A stretch of 64,000 bases of DNA, taken from positions 170,001 to 234,000 of the forward strand of contig JAYKKM010000472.1 of the NCBI GenBank assembly GCA_035772405.1, given 5' to 3'. Position numbers and translations under genes: made by a program. The notes under the pieces are model-generated. The model ran no database searches. It was given only the letters and a program-made list of their open reading frames with translations, and had not been told where the DNA came from. This document shows positions 20,522 through 31,707 of the stretch, piece by piece; positions within the stretch are counted from its first letter, which is position 1, and the number at the start of each line of letters is the position of its first letter. Origin of the DNA: Chrysogorgia sp. JL179-B06. Lineage: Eukaryota; Cnidaria; Anthozoa; Scleralcyonacea; Chrysogorgiidae.

Positions 20522-23500
20522 TTACTTATTTGGATTTCTACACTTTTCGCCTTTACTACAGCCACAAAACGTGACACATTTAATGTTCCTGTCTCTGCAA
20601 GTGCACGTTTTGGTACTCATACATGCTCTTGGGCATTTGCATGGAGGAGGCAGGTCATCGGGCCTGCACGATACTGGCAGTATCACTGGTGTTATGCCAA
20701 CGTCCGTTGCTTCATACCCATACTGGAGTGGATCTGGTTTGGTGACGGCAGGAGTTGGGGCTTGCAACCACATCTTACACTGAAGAAATGCTCGCTTTAT
20801 GTGTTCTCGTAGCGTTGATGAACAGCACACAAGCTGGTTGAAGTCCAGTTCTTTCTTGGAGTTGTGGTACTGCTCCCATCGATATTCATCGAAAGTGGAA
20901 CAGTCGGTCTTCTTTAATCCAGACACAAGGAACTTTTCAGCATTGCTTGTTATCTGTGGTGACAGTTCTTCTACACCAAACCCTTCCAGTAGGGAGAGAT
21001 CGATGGATGCTTTCAGGCCAGACAGCTTTGGACCCACCTTGCTGGTACTGTCGCAACCGCTGAGAGCATGAATGGCTGGGAGACACGACACCAAACCGTT
21101 GTCCAGTTGATCAACCAACATGTGGACTGGTACAGTTTTCTTTGTTTTCCGGTTACCGAGCTTCACGTACAGCTTTTGTAGTTGCCAGGTTGTGTTGAAG
21201 TGGAAGATGAGGTTGACAAAGACATCTGTGTCAGGCGAGTCGACCAAGACTGATTGAACCCCGTGTTTCACAACACCATCATTAATATGGAACATGATTC
21301 TGTCGTCGGCTTCTTCTTGGTTGCTTGAGAGCTCTGCGATCTGTGTTTCAGTGCCAGCTAACAGTTTCCTGCATTCACCCCCATATACTCCTCCAAAGAA
21401 TATTTCCTTGTCCGACTCGACATTCTGCAGCATCCACTTGAAGACATACTCCTGCAACCGAACTTTGTTCAACATTGAGCTCCAGAACATATCAAGATCG
21501 ACAGGGAGTTTCTGATTGTCAGACCGAATGGTGATTGTGATTTGTTCTGAGGAACTTCGCTGTGCCCGTTCCATTTGCTTGATTGATGATTTTTGATAAA
21601 CATCAAAAATAATGTCTATTCTTGTGGACACGGAGCCTGTAGCAAGAATCCTGTTGGAAAGACTCTCAGCCAATTCCCCGAATGTGTGAAGGCCCATCTT
21701 TTTCATCGGTAGTTTACACACAAGTGCCATGAAGTCCACTATTGTCATCTGAGCGTCACTCTTTGCATTCCTCGTCTCCTGTGGAAGGCGACTGACAAGT
21801 TCCCTGGCTAAGGAGGCTTTATCGGGCTTCTTCAATTTGATGCCATCTTTACATTCAGTGGTGAGGAACTGGGATGTGCTGGTCAATTCATACTTCAGGA
21901 GTTCTAGCATGCTGTACCCTCTTTCTCTAGCATAGTCAATGTACCTAACCGTTTCCGCTGCATCCTTTTTCGCCATCGATTTCTTCGCTGTGAACGGAGT
22001 AGAAGTACGTTTCACGAAAACAGTCTTGCGGTTGGTAGGGATTGTATCATGTAGGTGCTTCTCCTTATCCTGAAATCTGGTCTCAACAAACTCTTCATAA
22101 CTCTTCTCACCAATTTCCAGGCATTCAAGTAATCCGTCGACAACCTCCTGGGGAATGTCAGCTCCAGTAGAGATGTTCTGAAGTCTGATTCCAGCGTCGA
22201 ACGGATTGTTGATGGATTTTATGTAATCCAGAAGGGCCTTTGCACGAACATGGCCAATCTTCGTAGAACTTGGATTGAACTCATGGTGTAGGCTCAGCTC
22301 ACTGTCATCTTTGTCTCCCAAGTTGCACCATTCCAGCAGCTGTGCCACATGAAGATCTTTCTCATGCTTTAGGAGATTCCATAAGGCTACTGCTTCTTTC
22401 TGTCTCGTCATCCCAATGATACCTCCAGCAACCTTGGCGGGTTTATTGTAACACTTCTCGAGTGCCATGTCAAATCCTACTGCACTGCCTTGTCGGGTAG
22501 TGTGGTACATCACCCATCCACCATCTGTAAAGCATCTGTAGATACCCAGGAACTTCCTTTGTCGGTCCAGGCAATCTTCAAGGAACAGCGTACCCCATCT
22601 GCTATAGTTTGTCCGGCCAAACCCGAAGAACAAAGGCATGCACCTCCGCACAGCTGAAACGAAAAGATGCCAATCGCCTTGCCGAATAGAGTGTGTAAGA
22701 TCTCTCAGGATAGGATACAGCTCATCCAGAAACAAGCTCCAGTACCTCACATTCTCATTACAGGCCGTTTCTTTCCATTCGGTGAAAGACTTCTTCAAGT
22801 CTGCATGTAAGATCTTGCTTTCTTCCCAAATCTCTCTGAACTCTGTATGGTCACTATCTAAAGCCTGCTGCATCTTAGTTTCCATGGTCTCTATTTGCTG
22901 GTCTAATTCACAACTAGTACTGTCCTGGTCAGGTTGAAACTTCTCAAACATAAGAACTGTCATCACCTCTGATACAAGACTCATTCCCTCCTTGCCTTTG
23001 CAATAGTGACCTCCAGTCATGACACTATTCTCTACAACGAGCTTGCCAAAGGCTTCAGTCTCAATCAAAGCCAGATCAATACCGATACAGCCTAAAAACT
23101 TCCCAAGGCAAGCGATGACAATCTTCTCCATGTGAAAAGGTCCCATTCCAAGGAATATGTTACCAAACTGATCTGGCTTCAACAGCTGGATTTCCTTGGC
23201 GATTGCATACACCCCTTCATCAGACCACAATGCCCCTGACACGGCATTCTTCTGCTTCAAGACATCCTGAAAGTTTATCATGGATGTAAATATTGTGTCC
23301 ATTTCGGTTGCGACATATGGAAGGATGGGTACAACAAATGACGTCTTTGTAACATCAAACTTCAGTGGATCCTGGAGTGCACTCATTGTTGCTGTGAAGC
23401 TAGGAAAAGAGCCCTCCTCACGATCGGTGTACTTCTGTCTTGCCATGCACCAAAGGAAATAATCATCATCAACACTGTGCTTTCGATTATCCTTGTATGG

Positions 23501-25342
23501 TGTAGTTGAAAATGTCTCCGGTATATCACCAGTGCCTTTGACAAGGTGTGACTTCTCAATGACCTGACATGGCAGCACATCAGCAAACTTTCTCTTTCCT
23601 AGTGGTGTTGAGCAGCTTGTCGTCTGAATGTCCTCAGAATCGCTATCTCTCGGTTGGTTCTGAAATATGACTAGAACAGTGTCATGACTGCCATCTTTTC
23701 CTGAAACTGTGTTCTCTGTATGGTCAAAATTGTCCATTGCGCCTTGGACAACATGCCATTCAGAGATCATTGACGATACAGGACATCTGTTGGGTAGGGT
23801 ATCCTCCACCATCTTTTGGGCAGCCGAAGCGTTGATCCTCTTCATTGAATCATAGCTGATGGCTAAGTTCAACCTATTCATGATGTCAATCAGCTGTCTT
23901 GATCTTGACAGGTTGTGGACAGTTTGTGTCACGCTACAATGAAATGGAGTTTTACTTCCAGAACTTAACCAATAATGCATATACTGAAACAGCGTGTCAA
24001 ACTTCAGGAGCCATTCATCTGTGTTGGTGTTGCTGGTGTTTGGGAACATGTACTTCATGAACTGCATCCAGTGTTGGGGGCGGTGTACTCTGTAGCGGTC
24101 CATTGAAAGTTTAACATCCTGACTTGTGCAGTACGTTGCATCCAGACCAAACTCGTAATTCTTGCATTCATGGAGTAGCTCCAGTGCACACTTCTGTGGG
24201 CCTGACTTATCAGATGATCGCAATGTCTCTATGATGTTACCCTGCAGGAGAGAGCTAGAAAAAACCATTTGTGATTTCTTTTTGTCATCAGGATAAGTGA
24301 AGCAGATTGTGTCACAGAAGCACTTGATCAGAAGAACCTTGGTCCGTCTGTTATCTATTTGCTGATCTGTCTCCAAGTTAGCATTGACGAGATTACGAAT
24401 GTGGGAAACACTGTAGCTGCTAGTTTTGAAATCGAGACTATCAAACACACGTTTGCAGTTTAAGTCAATTGTGGCTGCCTGGTTTGATCGCTCGATATTT
24501 TCAAACAATGTATCAACTTGTCTTTTATACTTTAGCACGTACTGTAGGAAGCAGTTCGCATGATAGAAGATATCTGCAGCAAACACATCACCAGCTGTAT
24601 CCAGAAAAGCACATCTGGTCTTAACTTCATCCTTATAAAAGTTTAAAGCATCTACGAACAATGCTGCTCGGTTGGACTCCGATATGCGATACAACACCCG
24701 GTTCCTATTACCACTACTCTCTCTTGCTCTGTCACAGATTACACACTTCCTTTCTACGTCTTTGCTACCGGAACTCTTTCGTCTTTTGGGGGCCTTATAT
24801 CTGTCACTGCTTTCTCCCTCTTCAACCTCCATAGGTTCTGGCTCACTATTGGTTTTTACTGATCTCTTCGACTTCAGAATGTAAGTGGAATAACAGGCTT
24901 TTGGCTTTTGATGGTACTTGAATGTGTTGCTGCACATGTTTATTCTTGAGATGACGAAAGAATCATCCAATTGTTGTGCTGCCATCCGGATTTTGGCACG
25001 ACCATCATCAGTTCCTGAAAAAAGTTTCAGCATGAGTAAAATCTATATGGCCAACTGCTGATCTTGTAGCACTTCATGTATATACATACAATTCACATAA
25101 AACTTGTAAACTGAACCCAAAATGGAGATTATGGTAAAATTTACCTGTTAACGTTTTCCCTGATGCAGTGTTGCATATAACGCATACAGTCCCATCATAA
25201 ACTGCTTCGTCTGCTGGGCTTGATAACACTAAAGTTTCCTGTAAAAAATATTTTTGATTAATTAATGATATGGAACAAATATTGTTTCAGATTGATTTAA
25301 TGTGCATGTAATAAATGCAACTATTATTTAAAAACTTACCAT
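20522..25342 (-). CDS. Giant transposon protein with PIN/XPG-like and Cys-rich domains
   Basis: Three exons on minus: 25340-25342 (only the ATG), 25145-25238 and 20522-25014, all with GT-AG borders and in phase, giving about 1,529 residues. Exon 2 and early exon 3 hold CxxC pairs (VCVICNTASG, KCVICDRARES), likely zinc-binding. The middle of the protein is unrecognised. Near residue 1240 of the long exon come NQEEADDRIMFH, VLVDSPDTDVFVNLI and ALSGCDSTSKVG, the acidic pattern of PIN/XPG-type nucleases. The C-terminus is Cys-rich (CKCPRACMSTKTCTCRDRNI), like tesmin/CXC zinc regions. It is presumably the element's transposition protein. There is no stop or shift in the frame, so this copy may be recent. 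Confidence 0.75.
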
Positions 25343-25572
25343 GTTTTAGTCACAGCAAGCAGGGATCGAAAGTAGAATTACTTGCCATCAGAGAACACTT
25401 TAACACTTCACCTAAACACCTTCACCTAAGAACAGAGGAGAAAGAGTTAAATTGCCTGTAATCTAGGCCTCTTCGGCCTCTACTCGCTTCTCGGTGCGAC
25501 GCCATGTTGTTTTATGGGATACCGCTGCCTGCATGCAGGCTCAACGACAAAACACCCATGACCGGAATTTCT

Positions 25573-25675
25573 AGCCATGTCTAGACTCTAGTCTAGACTC
25601 TAGACTAAATTCTAGTCTAGACTCTAGTCTAGACTCTAGTCTTGACTCTAGTCTAGACTCTAGTCTAGTCTAGAC
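25573..25675. repeat. CTAGACT tandem palindromic repeat
   Basis: Units of TCTAGACTCTAG repeat about eight times with small changes. Each unit is itself near-palindromic (TCTAGA). It lies between the gene promoter side and the right TIR of the 5.9 kb element; a triple GGAACA follows at about 25703-25721. Confidence 0.8.
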
Positions 25676-25733
25676 AATTCAGGAATCAAGTAATTGAACA
25701 ATAGGAACAGGAACAGGAACAATTACGAATAAT

Positions 25734-26061
25734 ATTGTAGTTCGTAACATGTTGAAATCGGTTTTTGGCAATTATCTTAAAAACCATTGACTTTTGGATA
25801 TGAAAATGTATTACTGACCCCCCATAATGTGGCCATTGCGCAAATTTTGACTGGTCGGGCAACCTCCTAGGTCCAACGGTTCTGTAGATACAGTCACGGC
25901 AAAAAAGGGGGCGTGGCCCAAAAAGGGGTGTGGCCATTTCAGCTATTTCGCCGTCAGTGGCAAATGTGTTACCAACCAAATATTGTTCCTGGACCTTCAA
26001 TTAGTGGATTCCTGAATAGTTTAGGTCTGTACAATAAAGTGCATACTCAACCACCATGAGC
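25734..26061 (-). repeat. Right TIR of 5.9 kb element
   Basis: Reverse copy of 20140-20439, with an added AAAAAGGGG-rich duplication of about 28 bp near 25900-25935. This end also lies upstream of the gene, so it may hold its promoter. Confidence 0.9.
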
Positions 26062-26071
26062 TACTAGAGTA

Positions 26072-26198
26072 ATAATGCAAATCAACATCTAAATGATTCA
26101 ACATCCAAATGACCCGACATCTAAAGAAGGAAGTTATGAAAAGAACAAAAGAGAAAATCCCATACGTCTTAACAATAATGCCAGGTCTAATGATGACG
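26072..26198 (+). other. Possible LINE fragment left of TIR element
   Basis: Asn/Gln-rich broken frames here (NANQHLNDSTSK) resemble in style the LINE ORF1-like sequence that starts again after 28085 (LQNQLDDNREKHQNH). This would fit one LINE cut by the element at 26208-28075. The similarity is weak. Confidence 0.3.
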
Positions 26199-26611
26199 AG
26201 TCCAACAGGACTGTGCTAAACCACGAAACAGCTATTTTTTGTTTACCTTTTAACAAATCTCACGGGAAGTGATACATGGAGGTCGTGGAAGGTCAGGACG
26301 TCTCGTGGAGGTGAGGGTCAACATCGGAAGTGCTCGGCCCATCATCGGAAGTTGTCGGAACAAGTTCGGAATCCATCGGAGGAATTCGAAGGTGGTCGGA
26401 AGGCTCTCGGGAGTCGTCGGGAGGTCTTCGTAAGTCCATCTCGAAGCGGTAGGGATCTGTCGGAGGGTCGTCGGTATCAATCGACGATCGGGGTGGGATA
26501 TCAATGGTTATTATATACACAAGCTCTGGATATGAGCTATTCTGCAATCTGATTGGTTCCTCTACTACTAGGCTATCAGCTCATATCCTACTAGTAGAGA
26601 AATCTAGCAAA

Positions 26612-27458
26612 ATGGCTGCCAGATTTGCAGAATTAAACGAAGAAGAAATTCAAGTTTTACTGGGAAATAGTACACCAAAATGCACACAGAAAGCAACCAA
26701 ATTCGGAATGAAAGTATTTGACGGTAGATAGAACTAGATTTTACGAAAAGCTCTCCAAATTTCATATTTTTAGAAAAACAGCGACGTTTAAAGTGGCGTT
26801 GCTAGAAATATTTTTAGCCTTCAAAAAATTAAATTTTAGCGTTTCTACTTGGTTTACGAATGAATGGTTTACGAGTTCAAAGAAATTTGACAAGTACATA
26901 ACAGAAATGTCCAAAACAAAGTTAAATTCTTGCTTAATAAAGCAATTTCACATTTCTGCTAAGGCAGCGAAAGATGGCTTGTAAATAAAAACAACAATGA
27001 AGTTCATTAGAGCTGCCATTTAGATTTCTCAAAAAACGTCAAACAAAGGTTTTAGCATAATTGGTGACCTTTGCTGAAGCTAACCACATTCTTGAAGCTT
27101 TCGTCAAAGACTTGAGAAAGTCTGGCAACAATACATAGCTGGAGTAGTCTACAAAAAACCCATTTCAAAAGACGGCCTCGGCAACACCGAAGATGAATCC
27201 TATGGCAAAATCTTCCGTATTCGAGACTCAAGCATCCGCCCTGTCGAAACGATCCAAAAATACTTGAAGTATCTAAATCATGCCTGTGAAAGTCTCTTTC
27301 AGCGTCCAAATGATTCAAAATGCAATAAGTTTGATGTCAACATGAACGCGGTTCGGTATTCAAACATGGCAGTCGGCGAAGCTCCACGACAAAGTGTTCA
27401 ACTTTCACCATTGCAATGTGAACATTTACAACTGACTTTGCTGAACTGTTTTTTTTGA
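26612..27458 (+). pseudogene. Crypton-like (KIAA1958/ZMYM-type) gene fragments
   Basis: The start MAARFAELNEEEIQVLLGN is followed by KCTQKATKFGMKVFD and then a stop. Downstream broken frames read HISAKAAKDG, a piece around ANHILEAFVKDLRKSG, VYKKPISKDG and finally a stretch with KYLNHACESLFQRPND. This order resembles the N-terminal half of DUF3504/Crypton-type proteins. The C-terminal recombinase motifs (HxxR, Tyr) are absent, and several stops exclude function. Confidence 0.55.
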
Positions 27459-27704
27459 TCGGTAAAGTGGTTTTGCAGAGCGAAACTTTCTTCGTTCAAA
27501 CTGTTTATAATATGAATGCCTTCCATGCATGAGTGATTGATCGGCGTTTCACTTTCACGAGTGACATAATTTAATTGTTCATATTTTGTCTTCATCACGC
27601 ATGACGGATGTTGAGAGAAAATTTAAAAATCTATTCAATTACTTGTATAATATAAACTTGCAATTTTATGTTGTTCATATCCAGAGCTTGTGTATATAAT
27701 AAAA

Positions 27705-27805
27705 CAGTTATTCCACTCACTCTCGTCGTATATGGCTGATAGCCGACTCGGCTAGCGCCTCGTCGGCTATCAGCTCATATACGACTCGAGTTCGTGGAAT
27801 AACTG
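27705..27805. mobile_element. Foldback MITE in right arm of the 1.9 kb element
   Basis: CAGTTATTCCAC at 27705 is inverted as GTGGAATAACTG ending 27805. Inner arms with CGTATATGGCTGATAGCCGA match TCGGCTATCAGCTCATATACG. It interrupts the right long TIR. Confidence 0.6.
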
Positions 27806-28212
27806 CTAATTGTCTGCCAAAGAGGAATCCGCCGCTGACTATACCACCATTGATATCCCACACCGCTTCGAGATGTCCTTACGAAGACCTTCCGACAACT
27901 TCCGATGTTCCGACGGATTCCGAAGATGTACCGAACACTTCCGAAGTTGGGCCGACCCTCCTCGAAGACGTCCTGACCTTCCACGACCTCCATGTATCAC
28001 TTCCCGTGAGATTTGTTAATAGGATAAACAAAAAATAGCTGTTTCGTTTCGCCGTTTCTTGGTTTAGCACAGTCCAGTCCAACAGCCTACAAAATCAATT
28101 AGATGATAATAGAGAAAAGCATCAAAACCACCAAAGCGATAAAGTCTGACCAATAACCCATAATCTCAGTGTTCGTGATAAAGCCAGGTCTAAGGCTAAG
28201 GAATCATGTAGC

Positions 28213-29519
28213 ATGCAAAATCAATTAGATAAGTACAGGAAAAAGCATCGAATTCATCGAGGCGACGTCAGAATAACGGAACAGTTGCAAGAATATCAAC
28301 AAAAGCAACAGAAGGCATTTTGTTCTTCGCAGTCTTTGCACTCAGAGCTGAATCGTTGCAATAAAGTCCATAAGCAATCACAACCTTTGCAATTCAAAGA
28401 GTCGCAAGCTGTGGTAAATCAAGCGGCCCTTGTTATTGATGCTGGCAATTTGATAAAACGGTCACTAAAATCGAAGAGATTATCCGGCAGTGGAAAAATC
28501 AACAAGAACATCAATGGCAACAACAGTAACAAAGCGTCGCAGTATCGACTACAAGAGCCCTGCAGTAGATCGTCCAGCAAAAGAAATCAGGAGATGTATA
28601 GTCAAGAATTTTTTGGAAACGATCCATTTATCGAACAGCCAGTTGGCTGGCCCATCTACAATTTGTTCGCCAAGTAATGCGATTGTAATTGGTGTCTTTG
28701 AGACCTTGGAGACAAGTTATGATGATGCCGGTGATTGTATTCCCGTTGGAATAACAATGCGTAATATTCCTGTTAGAATTACCTTGAGAGATGGCCGAAA
28801 AAGTAATAGTTCTCATTTAATTACGACAACGGTTAATCAACGATTATGTTCATAAACGTGGAGGACCATGTGCGGTGACATTGAGTAACTTGATATCTAT
28901 TGATACTCAAATGCCTAGGACAGTGTCATCTAATCTATCTGGTTTTGCAGTCCCTAAGTTTATGTTCATCAATATTTTCAAAGACAAAAAATCGCGTGCG
29001 GGCAGTTGTAGCATTGGAGGCTGACTTATTTAATAATGATATACATATCTGTGTGGTAGCAGAGACACATTAGAAACCTGAGATGCCTGGTGTTATAGTG
29101 AATATAGCTAATTATTCAATCTTCAGAAGAGATAGAAGTTGGGCTGGGTGAGATATGAGAGCTAAAGGATGAGTAGCTATATATGTCAGAAATAACCTCG
29201 ACGTTGTTGATGTTTATCGATCTGGTCTGTATGAACTTGTTTGTATTACACTCTTATTGCCCACGGGAAATCGCATGCTGGTATGTGGTCTGTATCATTA
29301 ATCCAGAAATAACTACTTGGAAAACGACTTGATGGCTTATTTATTAAACATCGCTGATAACACCCTGGATAAATATCCTAATACAGTTATTGTCTGTGGA
29401 GGTGATGTTAACCGTTTGGATATAAATCGAGTTGAGGAACTGTCAGGCTGGAAAGCTTTGGTTGATTTCCCAACTAGAGGTAACATGTGCTTGGATAACT
29501 GTTTACTGTGCACATTTTG
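28213..29519 (+). pseudogene. LINE remnant: ORF1-like and endonuclease pieces
   Basis: 28213-28677 is a Gln/Lys-rich ORF1-like frame (QEYQQKQQKAFCSSQSLHSE). 28490-28855 is a second overlapping frame of unknown identity. From about 29000 a broken endonuclease domain follows, with [44 protein letters not shown] and [11 protein letters not shown], which has the Gly-Asp and Asn of a LINE nuclease. Stops lie at several points. It ends abruptly near 29519 with no reverse transcriptase. Confidence 0.6.
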
Positions 29520-30040
29520 AAATACATCTTTAAAAAAATGTTCTCACACAAAATGTTCTTTAAAAGCAGTGCAGTAATAATGTCAAACGCAAAAATTTTG
29601 GAAAACAGGAGGGTAAGTCATTTTTTATTTGTTGCCATATGGCAACACTGCCCGGTTACGGGTATAATTTGAGCGAAAATCCTGCATAGTCAATGCCACA
29701 CAGTTACAGGGCGGTGGGGGCTTAGCTGCGGAATAAATGAAGATTGTTGTAGTTAGACATTGTACACATAAATAACTTAAAATTATTCAATACATATTCT
29801 AACTAGGATAATCATATTAATTCTTAAAAATCGTTTGATGAATATTGTGCTGGGTAAACAATTGAAAATGGCATAGCCACAGTTTGTCTTTGTGCGCATG
29901 CTACAGTACTATGTCAATCACTTAGTTCACGAAGTGTGAAAATCTCTGAAGCAGTTTTTGCATTGCTAAGACACAGGCAGACATTGCACTTGTCACAGTA
30001 CACTCTACTGAACCCAATCTTGTAATACCGACCACGGTTC
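29520..30040. other. piggyBac 3' flank, no gene
   Basis: AT-rich sequence with no ORF. It holds the palindrome-centred motif TTGCCATATGGCAACACTGC at about 29632, repeated in direct orientation at 50286 on the far side of the split piggyBac gene. Confidence 0.5.
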
Positions 30041-30041
30041 T

Positions 30042-31043
30042 TTGAATCTTTGTACTCAGGCCAGTGATGCGTGCTGTACGTCTAACCTTGGCAGGCAAAG
30101 GTGTCTCTGGCTTCTCTTCTCAGCTGTTACTCTCCTGTCAGCTTCTTCCAATGATGGTCTACCAAGTTTCCTTGTCATTCCAGACTTGCCACACTTGATC
30201 AGACTTCCAGCGATTTCCATGTTGAAATCTAGGAGTGACTGCTGCTGCTTCTTTGGCACCTCCAAATCACAGTGGCGATGATACAAAGGCCAGGCATTCA
30301 CTTTGGCAATATCAACACAATGGCATAAGACTTTAAGGTACCACCTTTTCGTCTTGATCTTTGTGACTCATTGTAGTGGCACACCATATCTGGGCACTTA
30401 ACGTCAATATGCTTCTTGGCTTTACCATCCCATCTTTTCACCAGCATAGGTTGACACCAGTTGAACACATTTGTTGTTCAGCCATCGAACAATGTGAAGC
30501 ATCATCGACCATTCTTCTTCATCTGTTTCTCGCTCTTGAGAAGGCATTTGGCAATCCGGTTAGCTCGAACTGTTGCAGTGGTGGGTGTGGGATAGCCTAG
30601 AGACTTCAGCTTCAACATAAGAGATAATGTTGCAAACCAGTTGTCAAAAAATAGCAAGTAGTTGCAGTTCTTTGCCAAGCTCTCGCAAAGTTTTAAAACG
30701 ACTGACTCCGATGTGCATTTCTCTTGACCAGTACTTTTGGCACCAGCATAAATGAAGAAGTCATAAATCATACCGCTTTTTCCAGCTCGGACGAAGTTCT
30801 TAAATCCCCATTTAGTTGGCTTCTTCGGGTTGTATTGCCGGATTCCACTATATTTAGTCTTAGCTGGGATGATTTGTTCATCCATTGAGTGGCAGATCTC
30901 TGGCTCGACCTTTGGACAATTTTGTCGAACTCCTTCGATTACTGGCAACACCTTAGAGACGATTGTCTTTGTTGCCTGGGTCATCTTTTTTCGAATTGTC
31001 ATTTACATGAAGAAACTGTCGTAGCTTCTTATACCTCTTTGAA
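30042..31043 (-). pseudogene. piggyBac transposase, C-terminal part, cut by Polinton
   Basis: On minus, 30502-31002 reads a piggyBac core: EICHSMDEQIIPAKTKYSGI (first catalytic Asp region), YNPKKPTKWGFKNFVRAGKS, MIYDFFIYAGA and YLLFFDNWFATLSLM (second Asp). After a stop and frame change, 30056-30301 gives the distal WPLYHRHCDLEV and LDFNMEIAGSLIK. Just upstream (31003-31043) the frame continues into the point where the Polinton begins. The matching N-terminal part is at 49197-49719. Its own frame breaks show that the gene was decayed as well as split. Confidence 0.85.
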
Positions 31044-31049
31044 GGCATA
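31044..31049. repeat. Polinton target duplication GGCATA, left copy
   Basis: GGCATA directly precedes the first AGTAGT of the Polinton and recurs at 49197-49202 after its last base. A 6-bp duplication is standard for Polinton integrase. Confidence 0.9.
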
Positions 31050-31222
31050 AGTAGTATAGAGAGTAGGGGTGCGAGCCCAATCGATGTTGAACGTAAATAT
31101 AATTACCGAAACGTCACCGAATTTGTGTCAAACCACGGTTCGACAAAAGTCGCTGTCATTTCGGTAATTCTATATTTACGGAGAACATCGAATAAGCTCG
31201 CACCCCTACTCTCTATACTACT
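31050..31222. repeat. 173-bp palindrome at the Polinton left tip
   Basis: The first 27 bases return in exact reverse complement ending at 31222, and the intervening arms pair with scattered mismatches around a CCACGGTT centre. A fully unpaired loop is almost absent. The same structure, inverted, forms the right tip. Confidence 0.9.
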
Positions 31223-31369
31223 ATGGTGATCGTTAATCAAGCTAAACACCCCTCACGTTTTCTACTCAATTGATGTCAAACACACGCGAGACTAACGGAA
31301 CAACACTAAATTTATACCAAATCACGATTTTCGCTAAATTTAGTGTTATTTCAGTCATATTTTAAAAAT

Positions 31370-31622
31370 AGAATGTGTCGCTTCGTCATTTTCGCATATT
31401 TAAAAAATAGAATGTGTCGCTTCATCGTTTTCGCATATTTAAAAAATAGAAAGTGTCGTTTCAACATTTTCACAAATTTGTCAAATCACATTTAAAAAAT
31501 AGTCGTTTCAACATTTTCACAAATTTGTTAAATCACATTTAAAAAATAGAAAGTGTCGTTTCAACATTTTCACAAATTTGTCAAATCACATTTAAAAAAT
31601 AGTCGTTTAAACATTTTTACAA
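31370..31622. repeat. Tandem repeats in left TIR
   Basis: Two units with ATAGAATGTGTCGCTTC are followed by four units with GTCGTTTCAACATTTTCACA and AAATCACATTTAAAAAATAG. The right TIR has three of the latter. These may be sites for replication or terminal-protein functions; this is only inferred from position. Confidence 0.75.
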
Positions 31623-31707
31623 ATTTATGTATCGTAAAAGTGTCTCACGCGTGATAAAATTGCCACCTGTTATGCAAATTAGATTATTGCCACCTGTTAA
31701 TAATAGA

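Larger units (their letters stand above)
20140..26061 (-). mobile_element. 5.9 kb autonomous-looking DNA transposon with 10-bp duplication
   Basis: TIRs of 300 bp (20140-20439) and 328 bp (25734-26061) begin GCTCATGGTGGTTGAGTATG. The right copy has an extra tract of about 28 bp with GGGGGCGTGG. TACTAGAGTA stands on both outer sides (20130-20139 and 26062-26071), a perfect 10-bp duplication. One three-exon gene on minus fills the space between. Long TIRs and 9-10-bp duplications recall Mutator-like elements, but the protein does not look like a MULE transposase, so the superfamily is open. Confidence 0.85.
26208..28075. mobile_element. 1.9 kb long-TIR element with 9-bp duplication, Crypton debris inside
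   Basis: GGACTGTGCTAAACCA at 26208 is inverted at 28060-28075. The arms run about 300 bp with GGAAG/TCGGA-rich sequence and a shared AAATCTCACGGGAAGTGATA block. AGTCCAACA flanks both sides (26199-26207 and 28076-28084). Long TIRs and a 9-bp duplication are Mutator-like features. It has no transposase of its own; the centre holds pieces of a tyrosine-recombinase type gene (26612-27458). Confidence 0.75.

Noticed and set aside
31370..31622. CRISPR-like array in the Polinton TIR
   Set aside because: The units are contiguous tandem repeats in a terminal inverted repeat of a eukaryotic element, with no unique spacers and no cas genes.
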